DNA from: Delphinapterus leucas
Taxonomy: Eukaryota > Chordata > Mammalia > Artiodactyla > Monodontidae
Assembly (NCBI RefSeq): GCF_002288925.2
Contig: NW_022098076.1
Location: 91,791,933-91,855,932, forward strand
Length of the DNA: 64,000 nt
Reading direction: 5' to 3'
Position numbers and translations under genes: made by a program. Of the stretch, positions 1 through 11,417 are shown in pieces. Under the pieces are notes generated by a model. It did not search any database and had not been told where the DNA came from. It saw nothing but the letters and a program-made list of their open reading frames with translations. The first letter of the stretch is position 1. Each line of letters begins with the position of its first letter.

Positions 1-1245
1 ATGTCATTTTCACATGAAAACACATTCATTGCATCTTAACAGTCTCAAATATTTTAAGTTGTTCCAGCATCGACTCTAAAATCTTGAGTCCAAAGCCTCA
101 TTTAAATTTCATCTAAATCAGATGTGGGTGAGGCTGGAAGTACATTTATCCTGAGGCAAAATTCCTCTCCATCTGGGAACCTGTGAAACCAGACAAGTTA
201 TGTGCTTCCAAAATATAAGGTTGGCACAGACATAGGATAGACATTCCTAATCCACAGGGAGATGTAGGAAAGAAGGAAGGAGCAAAGGGTCCCAAGCAAG
301 TCCAGAACCTAGCAAGGTGAATCCTGTTAGATCTTAAGGCTTGAGAATAAATCTCTAAGGCTCAACACCCTGCCTTCCAGACACTCTGGGGCAGCAGTCC
401 CAGCCACATGTTCTGCTGGGTCTGAGTTCCACCCTCATGGCTTTCGGCGGAGGCCTTCTGGTGGTGGCTCTGATGATCTCTGTATTGCCCTCAGGGTCAT
501 TTTCCCTTTTCTTGAAGAATACCACAAGCTCACAGTCCAATAGCTCTATGATGCCGTCCTACAGAATCCAAGTCCTTCTTTCATTTTGTCCCGTCTCCAT
601 CCCGTTCAGCTCCACCTGGCAGTGTTTCTGCTGGTAAACTCCCACTTCTATTCCTGCTTCTGCTGTGCTGGCTCATTCAGTTCGTAGTTCACACCCATGC
701 AAACCTCCTTATCAAATGTTTGTTCAGTCACGCCCTCGGTGTTCTCTTCAAAACAAGTTTTCTCTTTTTTTTGCAATATGCATAGCCTAAGAATTTCCAA
801 ATCTTCAGTTCTGGCTCCTTTTTGCTTAACCATTCCTTCTTCAATTCTTCTCTCTCCTCTTGCCTTTGACTATAAGCTGCCAGGAGGAACCAAGTGTCTC
901 AACACTCAACTTAGAGATCTCCTCAGCTAAACATGCAATGCCATGGCTTTGCAAATTCTACCTTCCACGAAACTCCAGAACACAGTTCAGCCAAGCTCTT
1001 TGCCACTTTATTACAAAGATCACCTTTCCTCCAGTTTCCAAGGACACGTTTCTTATTTCCGCCTGACACCCCAGCAGAACGGCCTTTAACATCAATTTTT
1101 CCAACAATAGTCCCTTCCCAGAAATCCAGGCTTTTTCCAGCATGAACCTCGGCACTCCGCCAGTCTCCGCCCATCACCGCATTGCAAAACTGCTTCCACA
1201 CTTTCAGGTATTTGTCACAGCAACAGCCCACTTCTCAGTACCAAC
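1..1245 (-). mobile_element. MaLR (MLT1/MST/THE1-type) internal region, antisense, truncated by window edge
   Basis: Read on the minus strand, this matches the internal region of mammalian-apparent LTR retrotransposons. Recognisable blocks are the start after the 5' LTR (GGTACTGAGAAGTGG on the minus strand, near 1235), the GGAAACTGGAGGAAAGGTGAT block near 1025, the block around 900 that in consensus reads GAAGAGATTTCTAAG, and the 3' part near 300-400 (CTTGCTGGGTTCTGGACTTG-like). MaLRs are non-autonomous ERVL relatives with no functional protein. The many stops agree with that. No matching LTR was identified at the right end, so the element may be broken there or its LTR too diverged to see. 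Confidence 0.75.
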
Positions 1246-4200
1246 ACCCATGTCAGTCTGCTTGACTGCCGGGACCCTTCCCCATGACGTCACCTCTGCT
1301 GGCACGTCCTTCCCAAGCCTCTTGGCTGCTCTGAGTCCCACGCTCAGCTCCTTCTGTAAGATCAGCTTGAACATTCAGACACAAGATCCTGCCTCAGCCT
1401 TCCCTTCTTGCTCAAAATTCCTCAGCACAAAGGTTTCTTGTTCTGTGATGGTGGAAGCTGAGACCTTGGCCTGTACAATGTCTGATTTTTCTGCCTGTCC
1501 TCCCTGCCCTCTCAGCAGGGGGTGGACCCATGTCCCCTCTGGCCAGGCCTACACAGAGAGCCCTTGAATCCCTGGCCTTTGGGGGGTGCCCTTCAACCAC
1601 TGGCACAGAATCATGGTCTTCTGATGTTTCGTCTGAGTTAGTGGTGGAGGAGGTTCAGTGCACAGACACAAATCACTATCTTGGGTCAAGTGCCCAACAC
1701 TTATATATAAAAAGCTAGTTAAACTAATTTAGGGTTTGTTTTACTAAATAAATATTTAAGAAAACTATGATGACTGTGGTCCTATGTTTCCCTTCCTCTC
1801 TCCCTCTCTTCCTTTCATTTTTTATATGCTGTGTCTGAGAAAGCCTAAATGATATGGCCTCCTCTGCTGCCCTCAGGACCCACCATTAGTGGATTTCCGG
1901 CATATTCCACCTTGGAAAGAACTAAACAGCTTCCTTAGGACAGGCTCCTCGAGGTCACTTTCTCAAGGAGCAGAATGCCACCAAGATTCCCAAAGGCCCC
2001 CGATACGCAGCATGCGTGGCCAGGGAAGAGGACACAGGAGTTTTATAACCTTATCAGACAGTAGGGGCTGCAGAGTGGTGGGGCCTGCAGGCGACATGCC
2101 AGCCCCAGGCTTATTTGGTCCGTGATCACAGAAATCCATCTGGAAAACCCTGAGGAGCCCTGACGAGACCAGGGCAGGGACTCGGGCTGGTCTGTCGGGT
2201 CCTCACGGACAGGAACAGGGATGGGCCTTGGGAACAGCTGAATCATCTCCTGAAAGCATCCTCCAGGTCATACCGGGGTGGTGGCTCTCTGTACAGAAAA
2301 GTTTTTCTCTCCAAAATGGTCCTGAAAGGGCAACAATGCATTTGGAAGGCTCTGGGTACCAGCTCTCAACCTCTAGTGGGCATCTGAGTCACTGGGATGT
2401 GCATTAGGAAAAGGGCAGCGATTCTAATACAGGCGAGCCACTGGCTCCGAGGTGGCCCTGACCGGGGGAGGGGGAGCAGAGTTGATGGATGGTATCTAAG
2501 CCCCCTGAGCGCCTCACCCGTGGGGCGCGTGTTAGCGAGGGTGCTCTGGCTGTGGTTGAATGTGAGCTTCCCTTGCTGGTCAGAGGGGCTCGTGTGGGGC
2601 GTGTGACGGCCGGGGTTTGGCACGGGCTCCACTCTTCACACTGCTCTTTCCTGCTCTGCTCTTTACATTAGATCATCTGATAAGAGAATGTCTAATCATA
2701 ACATTTCACAGGGAGGAAGCAGAGGCAGGAGGAAGAGGGACGCCAAAAGTTAAATAACTTGACGTCCTTGGGCATCAATAAGGTGAGAAATGGCTTTCAG
2801 TGAAAGTCGGCTCCCCTGAGAATTTCAAATTCCAGACATAAGTGGAGTCAGAACCCAAACCTAGTGCATCCATCACCCCAGAACCTAAAGCCTTTTCTGC
2901 TCTCATCACCCACTGGAGGGCAGCGTCCGCTCACCCCGGGGGGACAGAGGCCCCGGCAGCAGCATCCTTCCCACGTGGGTGATGGGTAACACCCCGTGGA
3001 CGCCATGGGCAGCCTCAGAAGCGACCCAGCACTGACCGGGCCCTCCGGGATGCTGTGCACTCTTCTGATCCCCGTGTGTTCGGCCCGTGGCACATAATCA
3101 ATCATGGAGGTTAACGCCTGAAAGAATCCTTTTGGCAAAGGCAGGACTTCACTTACTGAGCTTGGAAATCATTGGAGGTAGATATTGAGAGAGAGAGATT
3201 GAGGTAACTGAGGCCTAGAAAAAAAAAAAAAATGCCATCTTGAAAAATATCTCTTTTAAGTAATTTCAGGGCTGCATCGGAACTAGAATCTAGTCTTTTC
3301 AACTTCAAACAGCTGTCTGTATTAGGCATGGACCATGCAGGGTCACAGGGCTTAGATGTCAGGGAGCTGGCACTCGGAGCCTTGCCCCAACTCTCTGTGG
3401 GAAGGCATTTTGTGGTTTAGTGGCAGGAAGCTGTGGTATTGGAATTGGCTGGATGTTGAGAATGAAATAGAGAGAGTAATGTGCAAACGCAGCCCTCAGT
3501 GTAGTGACCCCAAGGGAGACGAGGTGGGGCAAAGCGGCCCTGAGGTGCAGGCGACATCTGGTTGACCCTGGAGTGCCCACAGGGCAGCTTGGGGGTGTCC
3601 AGGGGGTTGTGGACCAGCAAAGAGGGTTTGGGAGTTATCAGCATATACACGCATGGCTGGGCGGCCAGTGATTTTTAACCCAAGGGTTTGTCACACGCAT
3701 AACCTAAGTGAGGCTAACCTAACCTAACCTAAATGAGATTTTCCCCCATTCAGGCTGGGGGCATTCATCTGTGAACAGAGACACCAGAGGATGAATGCAT
3801 GAACTTTCTGGCTTCAAGTTAAAAACTAGGGTGAGTGGTTTGGGTATGCAGCTGGATTATCTACAGATGATCGCAATTGCCCTCTTCCTCTCTTCGTCCT
3901 AGGGTCCAGACAAGTGTCTCTGCTGAGGAGGCGATAAGCGGGGATGAGCTGGAGGAGAAGCAGGAGAGACAAAGCCTCGTGTTAGGGACCTGGGTTCCAC
4001 CAGCCCTCTTCTGGCTGAGTTCCCACCGCCATGGGCAGCAATGAGGATCCAGCTAGATCAGTGCATCTCAGCCTGCGATGATCCCGTGTCTTTCTTCCTG
4101 GTGGGTGCCAGGTAGACAGCAGGTCTGGAGAGAAGCCTGGTGTGTGACAGGGCACCAGTGTGGCAGAGAAACAGCAGGAAGATGCACCTGTGGGTACCTC

Positions 4201-4815
4201 CCAGAGGCCCATGGACACCAAGAGGATGCGGGCAGGTCCTACTGTGGCTGGAAAGGACATGGAGATTGTGAGAAAAAGCCAGCCGGCAAGCCTGTGTCAT
4301 CTGGAATGAGGGTGCCTACCTGAAGGCTGGATCAGGAAATGGTTACAAGGTACCCTGCCGCTGATGGCAGCTGTGAAGGATGGTGATGCCCCAAGACCAG
4401 CCTGGAAGGCGATATTTTAGTGGGTGACAGCAGGTGACCATGGCCGACGATGATGGAACTAGTGGAAGCCGCAGGGACAGATATTGGCCAAGAATCAAAG
4501 GTTGGTCCCTGATGTCATGATGTTGTGCAGGTGTCCACTGAACCCAGGTGTCATCCTGGAAGAAGGGGGAGGCGACCCTGGATTTGCCTGTGAGTTTCAT
4601 CTGAAATTAACAAGAGATGGCTGAAGCTGGCTGTGTTTACTTGGAAGTGACTAGATTAAGTTTGCTGACACCTTCAGGTGGCAGTGGGGGCTCACAGCAC
4701 AAAGTCCAGATATGGGAAACGTTTGTACCCCTAAGTGAGTGACTTGTGAAATTAGCATTGGCTACGAGTAATTGCTGGATCCCGTGAGTGGGGTAACCCT
4801 CCCACCATCATTCCC
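1246..4815. other. Unassigned sequence, no gene seen
   Basis: No coding exon or clear repeat apart from the small items listed separately. 1246-1640 directly abuts the MaLR internal region and could be its LTR or unrelated flank. 2400-2640 is fairly GC-rich with scattered CpG. An A run lies at 3219-3232 and three TAACC-type units at about 3714-3732. Open frames here are short, overlap on both strands and show no family motif. Confidence 0.5.
2360..2447. mobile_element. Possible MER5-type hAT fragment
   Basis: The stretch from CTCTCAACCTCTAGTGGGCA to GCGAGCCACTGG resembles a decayed non-autonomous hAT element whose ends read CAGTGGTTCTCA / GAGAACCACTG. The same ending, GGCGAGCCACTGG, recurs at about 17402-17414 in another fragment of this kind. 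Short and diverged, so the family is tentative. Confidence 0.4.
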
Positions 4816-4819
4816 AGCT

Positions 4820-4985
4820 GCTAAGTATTGTCATCGGCATGAATTAGCGTATTTAATGCTCCCATGAGGTTGGTCTGTGCTCTCCATCCTGGAGACAGAG
4901 AACCTGACACATGGAGAGTTTAGGGACTTGGTCACGGCCACTCAGGGAAGCCACTCTGCTTCCCTGCAACACCTGGGGCTTCAGC
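4820..4985 (-). mobile_element. Probable MIR fragment
   Basis: Antisense MIR-like order: an ATTTAATGCTCCCATGAGGT block, then a GAGACAGAGAACCTGACACA-type block and GGACTTGGTCACGGCCACTC, which corresponds to the MIR core (TTGCCCAAGGTCACACAGC in antisense). Strongly diverged. Confidence 0.45.
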
Positions 4986-5224
4986 TCTAGTTGTACAGAG
5001 CGTGGAGAGAGAGTGAAGAGGAGAGGGCTGAGGATGGAATCCCTGGAAATACAGCATTTAAGGGCAAAGGCAGAGGAAGAAGGAACAGTGAGGGGAGTGC
5101 AGAAGAAACAGACTCAAGAGATGACCCAGGAGAGGAAGATGCCCAAGGAACTTAAGGAGAAGGTATTTCAGAGAAGAAGGGGGTGTTACCTATGCCCATG
5201 TCCCCAGAGATGTCACCTGGGTTA

Positions 5225-5537
5225 GAGCGGTCACTGGATTTGGTGACCAGGACTTCATTGGTGGCCACAGCAGGAGTTTTAGAGGAATCGTAGGGACCAA
5301 AGAGAGGCTGTGATGGGCTGAAGCACGCATGAGCTGAGGAAGCTGAGACAGCGGATTGAGGACATTTTAAGGAAACTTGGTGAAATCAGATAGATGGAGA
5401 GAGAGTTTTCTTTCCTTTTTTGTTTAGAAGATATTTGAATATATTTATTTATTGAGGCAAATAAGTCAGTAGACAAGGAGAGACTAAAGATAAAAGGGGA
5501 AAGAGGGTTTCTGGCAGAGCCAGGAAAGAGAAAGTTC
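5225..5537. repeat. Old GA-rich interspersed repeat, left part
   Basis: Purine-rich sequence with an ancient LINE-like texture. It contains a motif (about 5425-5510: GAAGATATTTGAAT, then AGTCAGTAGACAAGGAGAGA) that reappears in diverged form at about 6797-6875. It is split from 6055-6490 by the MLT1-type LTR. I cannot assign the family. Confidence 0.35.
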
Positions 5538-5539
5538 TG

Positions 5540-6048
5540 TGTGGTAGCCAACCTTCAAGACAGCGTCCCTTCCAGTCCTGCATCCTGCCGTTCACACGGT
5601 GTAATCCTCTCCAACACTGTGTAGGGCTGACCTGTGTAACCTACGGGGTAGTAAGGAACGGATGGAGTGTCACTGCTGAGGCTATAGGTGGTACAAGGCC
5701 TTGTGGCTTCCACCTTGCTCTCTTGGCTCACTCTCTGGGGGAAGGCAGCCACCACGTTGTGAGGACACTCAAGCAGCCCTGTGGAAAGGTCTGTGTGCTG
5801 ATGACCTGAGGGGTCCTGCAAAAATCAACCCTGTGAGTAAGATGTCTTGGAAGTGGCTCCTCCAGCCCCAGTCAAGCTTTCAGATAACTTCAATTCCAGC
5901 CAACACCTTGACTCATGAGAAACCCTGAGCCAGAACCCCTAACTGCTAAGCGGTTCCTAAATTCCTGAGCCATGAGAGATAATAAATGTTCATTGTAGTT
6001 TTACACCGCTAAGTTTTGGAGCATTTTGTTATTCAGTAACTGGTAAAG
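5540..6048 (+). mobile_element. MLT1-type MaLR LTR
   Basis: Starts TGTGGTAG. It holds the recognisable MLT1 blocks: GTGGCTTCCACCTTGCTCTC (5702), GAAGGCAGCCACCACGTTGT near 5741-5760, CCTTGACTCATGAGAAACCC (5908), and near the 3' end GAGATAATAAATGTTC, carrying the AATAAA polyadenylation signal, followed by CGCTAAGTTTTGG. The orientation is therefore plus. Size is about 510 bp. No internal region is attached, so it is probably a solo LTR. The right end is approximate. Confidence 0.8.
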
Positions 6049-6054
6049 GTAGGT

Positions 6055-6490
6055 ATAATTCTGGAGGTGGAAATGCTGGGGAAATTGAGGCACTGTGTGC
6101 TTGATGATCTCCACCATTTCTGTGAGGGAGAAGGCAAGTCCATCTGCTGGACTGGGGATGACGGAGGCGGGGCAGGGAGGTTTGGGGGAGATGGAAGAGA
6201 TTCAGCACAACCATCGCAAAGAGGAGAAAGGCATCGCTATCTGTATCCCCTTCTCTAGGTCTGGTCTTGGGAAAGAGGGAAATGACATTCAGGAATTCTG
6301 CTCCTCGACCCAGAGGCCAGTCAGATGTTATCTGACCATTTCTGGGTGCAAGAGGTAATTTGTCAGAATGGAAGTACACAGGTAATTCAGAGAGGCTATT
6401 TTAGTGGAGGAATGGGGAGACATACTGAAGAGGGCTACAGGATGAATGGAGGTGAGAAAAGCTAGAATAAGGGCTACTTACCTTTCAAGA
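6055..6490. repeat. Old GA-rich interspersed repeat, right part
   Basis: Continues the purine-rich sequence interrupted by the LTR. AGAAGGCAAGTCCATCTGCT (about 6129) and GGGCAGGGAGGTTTGG resemble blocks of an old LINE-like repeat. Family uncertain. Confidence 0.35.
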
Positions 6491-6530
6491 AGTTTGATAG
6501 TGAAATAATCTAGATAAGAAAATAGAATTG

Positions 6531-6652
6531 GGGCTTCCCTGGCGGTCCAGTGGTTAAGACTCTGTGCTTCCACCTCAGGGGGCGCAGGTTCAATCCCTGG
6601 TGAAGAAACTAAGATTCCGCATGCTGCTTGGCACTGCCAAAAAAAAAAAAAA
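6531..6652 (+). mobile_element. CHR-type tRNA-derived SINE, short form
   Basis: Begins GGGCTTCCCTGGCGGTCCAG and ends ACTGCC plus an A tail of about 14. A good Pol III B box, GGTTCAATCCC, lies at 6587-6597. Flanking target duplications are AAAATAGAATTG (6519-6530) and AAGATAGAATCG (6651-6662), with two mismatches. Length is about 120 bp. This older short form lacks the long 3' body of the other copies. Confidence 0.93.
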
Positions 6653-6732
6653 GATAGAATCGAAGAAGTTTCCTGTTCTGACTTTTTTCTTTCTTTGTGT
6701 CTTTTTTTCTTGCTTGCCTTGGAGTCTTTTTC

Positions 6733-6791
6733 CATCTTCCTCCCTCCCTCCCTCCTTCCTTCCCCCACCCCTGTCCTTCCTTCCTTCCTTC
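6733..6791 (+). repeat. Pyrimidine-rich simple repeat (CCTC/CTTC)n
   Basis: Runs of CCTC and CTTC units. It is the right part of a longer T/C-rich tract that begins near 6677. Confidence 0.85.
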
Positions 6792-6890
6792 TCTTAATGA
6801 GAGGAGATATTTAAATGCATTTATTAGTTTAGGGAAAGAAGCCAGTATACAGAAAGACACTTAAGATAAAAGAAAAAAAATGTGTCCTTC
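6790..6890. repeat. Second copy of the 5425-5510 motif
   Basis: GAGATATTTAAATGCATTTA, then AGCCAGTATACAGAAAGACA and CTTAAGATAAAAG parallel the motif at 5425-5510 in the same order. This is either a local duplication or two copies of the same old repeat. Confidence 0.45.
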
Positions 6891-6944
6891 TAAACAAAGG
6901 GCAGACGTCACCAAAGCCTCCTTGTCTTCAAGAGGATGTGATTG

Positions 6945-7215
6945 ACTCAGTAATTACTGAGTGTTTACTGATGTCATCCCTGTGCAAGGGGTTGGGTGTA
7001 CGGAAGTGAATACACACAGCATCCCTGTCTTAATCCCGGGTCTAGTAAGGGTGAAGGACAAACGTCTACACAGACATATCCCTACGATTTGCAAAGAGCG
7101 CCGCAGAGGAAATGAACTGGGTGCAGAGCCAGATCAGCACAGGAGACCTGGCCAGGATGGGGCAATGGGGAAGGCTCAGAGCAGGCCTCACTGAGCCTGG
7201 GGTCCTGAAAGCAGG
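6945..7215 (+). mobile_element. Probable L2 3' fragment
   Basis: ATTACTGAGTGTTTACTGAT, then GGGGTTGGGTGTACGGAAGT and CATCCCTGTCTTAAT follow the order of an L2 3' end (the blocks usually written TTATTGAGTGC..., GCTGGGGATACAG..., CCCTGCCCTCA...). AGGCCTCACTGAGCCTGGGG fits the next L2 block. Confidence 0.55.
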
Positions 7216-8865
7216 ACAGTTTAAGTCCCTGCTAACCACACTTTCTTCATATCTAAAGGCTCTAGCTACCTCCTGCACATTCTACAGGGAAACTTTTGTG
7301 TCTTTCCACGTTCACTCCAAGGAAGTAGGAAAAAAAAAAACCTTCTGTTCAACTTTCATAGAACAGAAGCATCAAGCAAAATCCTTGTGAGCTAGGAGCA
7401 TTTGTGAGTTTCTTTCAAATGCTAATGAGTTCTCAGCTTTGCCTTAGGTGTCTGATCCATCTGGCTGCCTACATCATAAAACACAAATCCTTATCTCCCT
7501 TCTGGCTAAACACCAGCAGCTTTCAGTGGAATTTGCCCCCGCCCCCAAAACAGACCAGATTGGAAAGGAACACCTTTCATCAGCTCTCTAAACAAAGACG
7601 GTGTTGAATTAAAAGGAGGAAAACCCCTTTATTGAAGGTGAGAACCTGTGAATAAAACTCTGATCTTTCAAACCAGGGCTCCAGGAAATGGAGCTTCTGC
7701 AGGAATCCACCCCTCTGTCCCCTCCCTGGACAGCAGAACGTCCAAGAAAATCCTGGAGGTGGATGTGAGCCCCTCAGGGATGCAGCACAGCACGTTAAAT
7801 ATGATCTTGAATTTCAAAGTTGATAGACATTCATTTTGAACCTAGGATCTGTCACTAGTAAAAACCACTTCTGCTTGATTTTGAGGAGGGGCTTCCAGCC
7901 TGCCTGCATTGGGCGGGGACACCACCGCCCAGCCTCCTTGCTCACCTTAGCCAAGGCGATGCAAGAAAAAAACATGGCTGTAATTACCAGAAGGATATTT
8001 TTCTAACCTTTTGGTCTAAGTGTCTAGTTCCCTTCTTGAACATCAGAAAAGAAAATGCCACTTAAAAATGTGGACATGTCATGCGTGCTGTAAATTAGGC
8101 ACTCTGTTCTGGTTGCCAGATATTTCAGAAGCATTCGTTGAAGATGAAACAAAACCCATTTGTATTTAGCTGTGAATTGAATAGCTGCTTTGAAATACCT
8201 TCCAGGGAAGGTAACAGTGAGCCTGGTGTAAAGCTGCTGACTCTGCGGGCTTTTTTTCTTCCCCTGATGGCAGGGATCTGTGTTTGAAGGTCCCGTGTCT
8301 CTTCTAGATACAATATGCAAAATGCTGCTCTTTAGATGTGCTTGATGGAGGAGAAATTAATTAGGAAACCAATTCTGCATACTAGCACTTAACAAATATC
8401 TGGCCTCATTTTCCCAAGATGGTGACTTTCTTTACCAAAGTCAGTATCCTGGGTCAGGTATATGGAGACCTGCTTACCTGCAGAGAGTGTATTATTTCCC
8501 TGCGCAATTACACTTGTTTTCAAAGAGTCTACCAATGTCAATGTTGACAGTCATAAGGAAATGAAGTTAGGTAGGTGCTGTCACTTGCCCAGGTGGCCTT
8601 TGTTTTTGCAGGACTTTTGTAACCTGATAATTAAGCCAGGCCAAGCCAAGGCCTGGCTGTCCCCTGGCCCGGCCTCATGCTGTCCTGGCCACCTGGGCCT
8701 CCCTTCCCGATACACACCTGCCTATATCTGGCCTCTTCTTCAAAACCCAGCTTTGACTTTACCCTGATTCTGAGGTGGCTTACACAGTGGTTGACATTAC
8801 CGATCACTCTTTCTGGAAACGCCCCCAGGAATTTTCTGGAATGCATCCTGTTGGTTCTGTTTCTA
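7216..8865. other. Unassigned sequence, no gene seen
   Basis: No clear repeat, RNA or exon. Mixed composition. An A run is at 7330-7339 and a C-rich tract near 7537-7549. 8625-8700 is C/G-rich and locally repetitive around GGCC/CCTGGCC. Confidence 0.5.
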
Positions 8866-8869
8866 GCTT

Positions 8870-9045
8870 CGTGTGTATTTAAAATAATTCATATCAGTAA
8901 TTTATTTTTTAGAAGGCCCTTCTCCAGACAGAGATTAGATCAATATTCGTATATTTTCTCTTTTGTTTATTAATTCATTGATTTGTCTAAAATTTATTGG
9001 GGTAGGATTTAAAGATCCTGTAATCTTTTTTTTTTTTTTTTTAAC
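8870..9045. repeat. AT-rich LINE-like fragment ending in a T run
   Basis: AT-rich sequence with TAATTCATTGATTTGTCTAA and AAATTTATTGGGGTAGG, followed by a T run at about 9026-9042. The texture is that of an antisense or 3' LINE piece. Family not recognised. Confidence 0.35.
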
Positions 9046-10444
9046 CAAAGAGCCAGCCAGCTCTCCTGGTGTTGTTTGGTAGCTAATTCACCTGAATTCC
9101 ACTGGTCTGTGCGTCCTCTGTAGGTACCAAGTTCTTATTCACAGGACAGTCTGTTTGGAATCTCTTCTGTCCCAGGATCAGTCTCTCTTTGCTTGAATCG
9201 GTCCTACGAGCTTTTGATCACTCTGGCTCCAACTAGCTCTACCCAGGTAGCGTTGAGTGGAAATTCTTTCCGGAGTCTGGAAAATGACTGATTTGTGATC
9301 TCCGATTCTCAAGCGTAGTTAATTTCACAGCTTTGCGAGTGAGATTCCGTGTGCATTCCAGTGGGCTTTGGGGGAGACCAGGCTGAGGCTCTTGTTTCTG
9401 CCCGGAAACCTCTCCTTCAAAGTCTCTGACTTCTTTTTCCTGTCTCCCTAATAGCTTCTTCCTCTCCTTCCTTTTTAAGCCCTGGTGGGCTGTGCGCGCT
9501 GCCCTCCCACTTTCCAGTTTGTTTGGCTCTCCTGGGTTGGTTTTCCTCTGGCCCAAGGCTGTGGCAGACACACCTAGGTCCACACTTGACATCATGTCCT
9601 GCGGGTCCTTTCAGTCAATGTGTCTCTCATGACACAGCCTCTGCTCCCTGGTATTTCTTCTATGGATCTTAGCCTCATCCAGCCTCACAGGAAGACAGGC
9701 ACCTAATTCCATCAATAGAATTCCCCAGTATATCTCCATTCTGGCCTTTCCTTTGCAATCCCCTGCCAGTGTTCCAGTTCATCATTTGATGACGGCAGTG
9801 TCTCTCGGATGGCCCCTCCCCTGTCCTTGCTCATTTTATAGTCTGACCGACGCCCGTCTGCAGCTCACAGCCTCTGGTTGGCAGTCACAGCTTCAGCAGT
9901 GGGACACTTGCCATTTTCAATCTACTTGTGGGGCCCAGATATTGTTCAAACACACACACACACACATCCTATAAACATACATATATAACTGAAACAATTC
10001 ACAAAACAACAGTTCCTCTTCAAGAGTGCATGTCGTCTGATATTCCTAGTCTATCAATCAGCCATGCCACACCTAGTTTATAAAACTCTCATCTAAGGGA
10101 CAAATTTGACCCCCTTGTATAGCAAACATGGTTTATCCCAACCTGGTGCCGTCTCTTCCCCATGAAGACTTAAACTCCAACTACCATGGAACACACCACT
10201 TCTTCCAGAAATGTGATGTACGTTCTGTATCCTCAGCATACACCCATCCCTCCCACTCACCCACCCCCTTCAAATGTCCCTCTTGGAAAACCCCCATCAC
10301 CGCCCCGGACTCAGCTGGGAGATCTCCCTGGGGAGTCTCCCCTGCCTCTAATATCCCCAAATGCCTTCTTCATTAATAACCAAAAACTTATTTTTTAATT
10401 AAAATAATGTATATTCTAATATTTTTCAAAGGATGATTTTTAGA
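9046..10444. other. Unassigned sequence, no gene seen
   Basis: Only a (CA)n microsatellite at about 9950-9966 stands out. Short open frames on both strands show no domain or splice context. Confidence 0.5.
9950..9966 (+). repeat. (CA)n microsatellite
   Basis: About eight uninterrupted AC units. Confidence 0.9.
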
Positions 10445-10790
10445 CATGGGTCATTGTGATATAATAAAGAATGCATCTTGTCTTTGTCACCATCCCTGGC
10501 ACAGAGCTCCAAAACCCTTGGAATTTCCTGGGTGATAGGAGTGTCTTTGTTATTCATAAGGGGTAACTTCTGAGCATACCTGAGTTTATGCTAATGAGGT
10601 GTGACCTTAAAGAGTTTCAAGGGAGGAAAGACCCAGAAAGATCAAGCCACACCACAAAGATCATGTGTATGATTAGAGGGTTGGAACTTTGAGCCCTATG
10701 CTCAGAAATCCAGAGAGGGGAATTGGAGATTGAGTTCTATCATATGGACGTGATTTAATCAATTGTTTCTAGGTAATAAAACCTCAGCAA
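10445..10790 (+). mobile_element. ERVL-type LTR, 5' portion (split by L1)
   Basis: TCATTGTGATATAATAAAG and GAATGCATCTTGTCTTTG, then AAACCCTTGGAATTTCCTG, TTTATGCTAATGAGGTGTGA and GATTTAATCAATTG are blocks of an old LTR family. AATAAA at 10775-10780 indicates plus orientation. The remainder resumes at 16784 after the L1 insertion. The same family appears in antisense at 40930-41625. I do not give a subfamily name. Confidence 0.7.
10778..10790 (+). repeat. Target-site duplication of the L1, left copy
   Basis: AAAACCTCAGCAA, identical to 16771-16783. A perfect 13-bp duplication marks endonuclease-dependent L1 integration and fixes both ends of the element. Confidence 0.95.
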
Positions 10791-11417
10791 GGAGGACGTT
10801 CAAGATGGTGGAGGAGTAAGAAGTGGAGATCATCTTCCTCCCCACAAATACATCAAAAATACGTCTACATGTGGAACAATTCCTACAGAACACCTACTGA
10901 ATGCTGGCAGAAGACCTCAGACTTCCCAAAAGGGTCTTGGTGCTCCAGCTGGCTGTCAGGCTGGAGCCTCTGTATTGGGAGATCTGAGTTCAGGACATTG
11001 GACCACCAGAGACCTCCTGGTCCCATGTAATATCAATCGGCAAGAGGTCTCCTAGAGATCTCGGTCTCAGTGTTAAGACCCAGCTCCACTCAATGACCAG
11101 CAAGCTCCAGTGCTGGACATGCCATGCCAAACAACTAGCAAGACAGGAACATAACCCCACCCATTAGCAGAGAGGCTGCTAAAATCATAATAAGTTCACA
11201 GACACCCCAAAATACACCACCAGATGTGGTCCTGCCCACCAGAAAGACAAGATCCAGCCTCATCTATGAGAACACAGGCAGTCCCCTCCACCAGGAAGCC
11301 TACACAACCCACTGAACCAACCTTACCCACCAGGGGCAGACACCAAAAACAACAGGAACTACGAACCTGCAGCCTGTGAAAAGGAGACCCCAAACACAGT
11401 AAGTTAAGCAAAATGAG
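10791..11417 (+). other. L1 5' untranslated region
   Basis: Sequence upstream of ORF1 inside the L1. In living L1s this part holds the Pol II promoter. No open frame is kept, and I see no intact monomer or tandem promoter structure. The start at 10791 is fixed by the target duplication. Confidence 0.75.

Noticed and set aside
1142..1567. 141-codon open frame on the plus strand
   Set aside because: Starts inside antisense MaLR sequence; low-complexity Ser/Pro/Thr translation.
3714..3732. Telomere-like (TAACC)n repeat
   Set aside because: Only three units and not the vertebrate TTAGGG/CCCTAA motif; chance low-complexity sequence.
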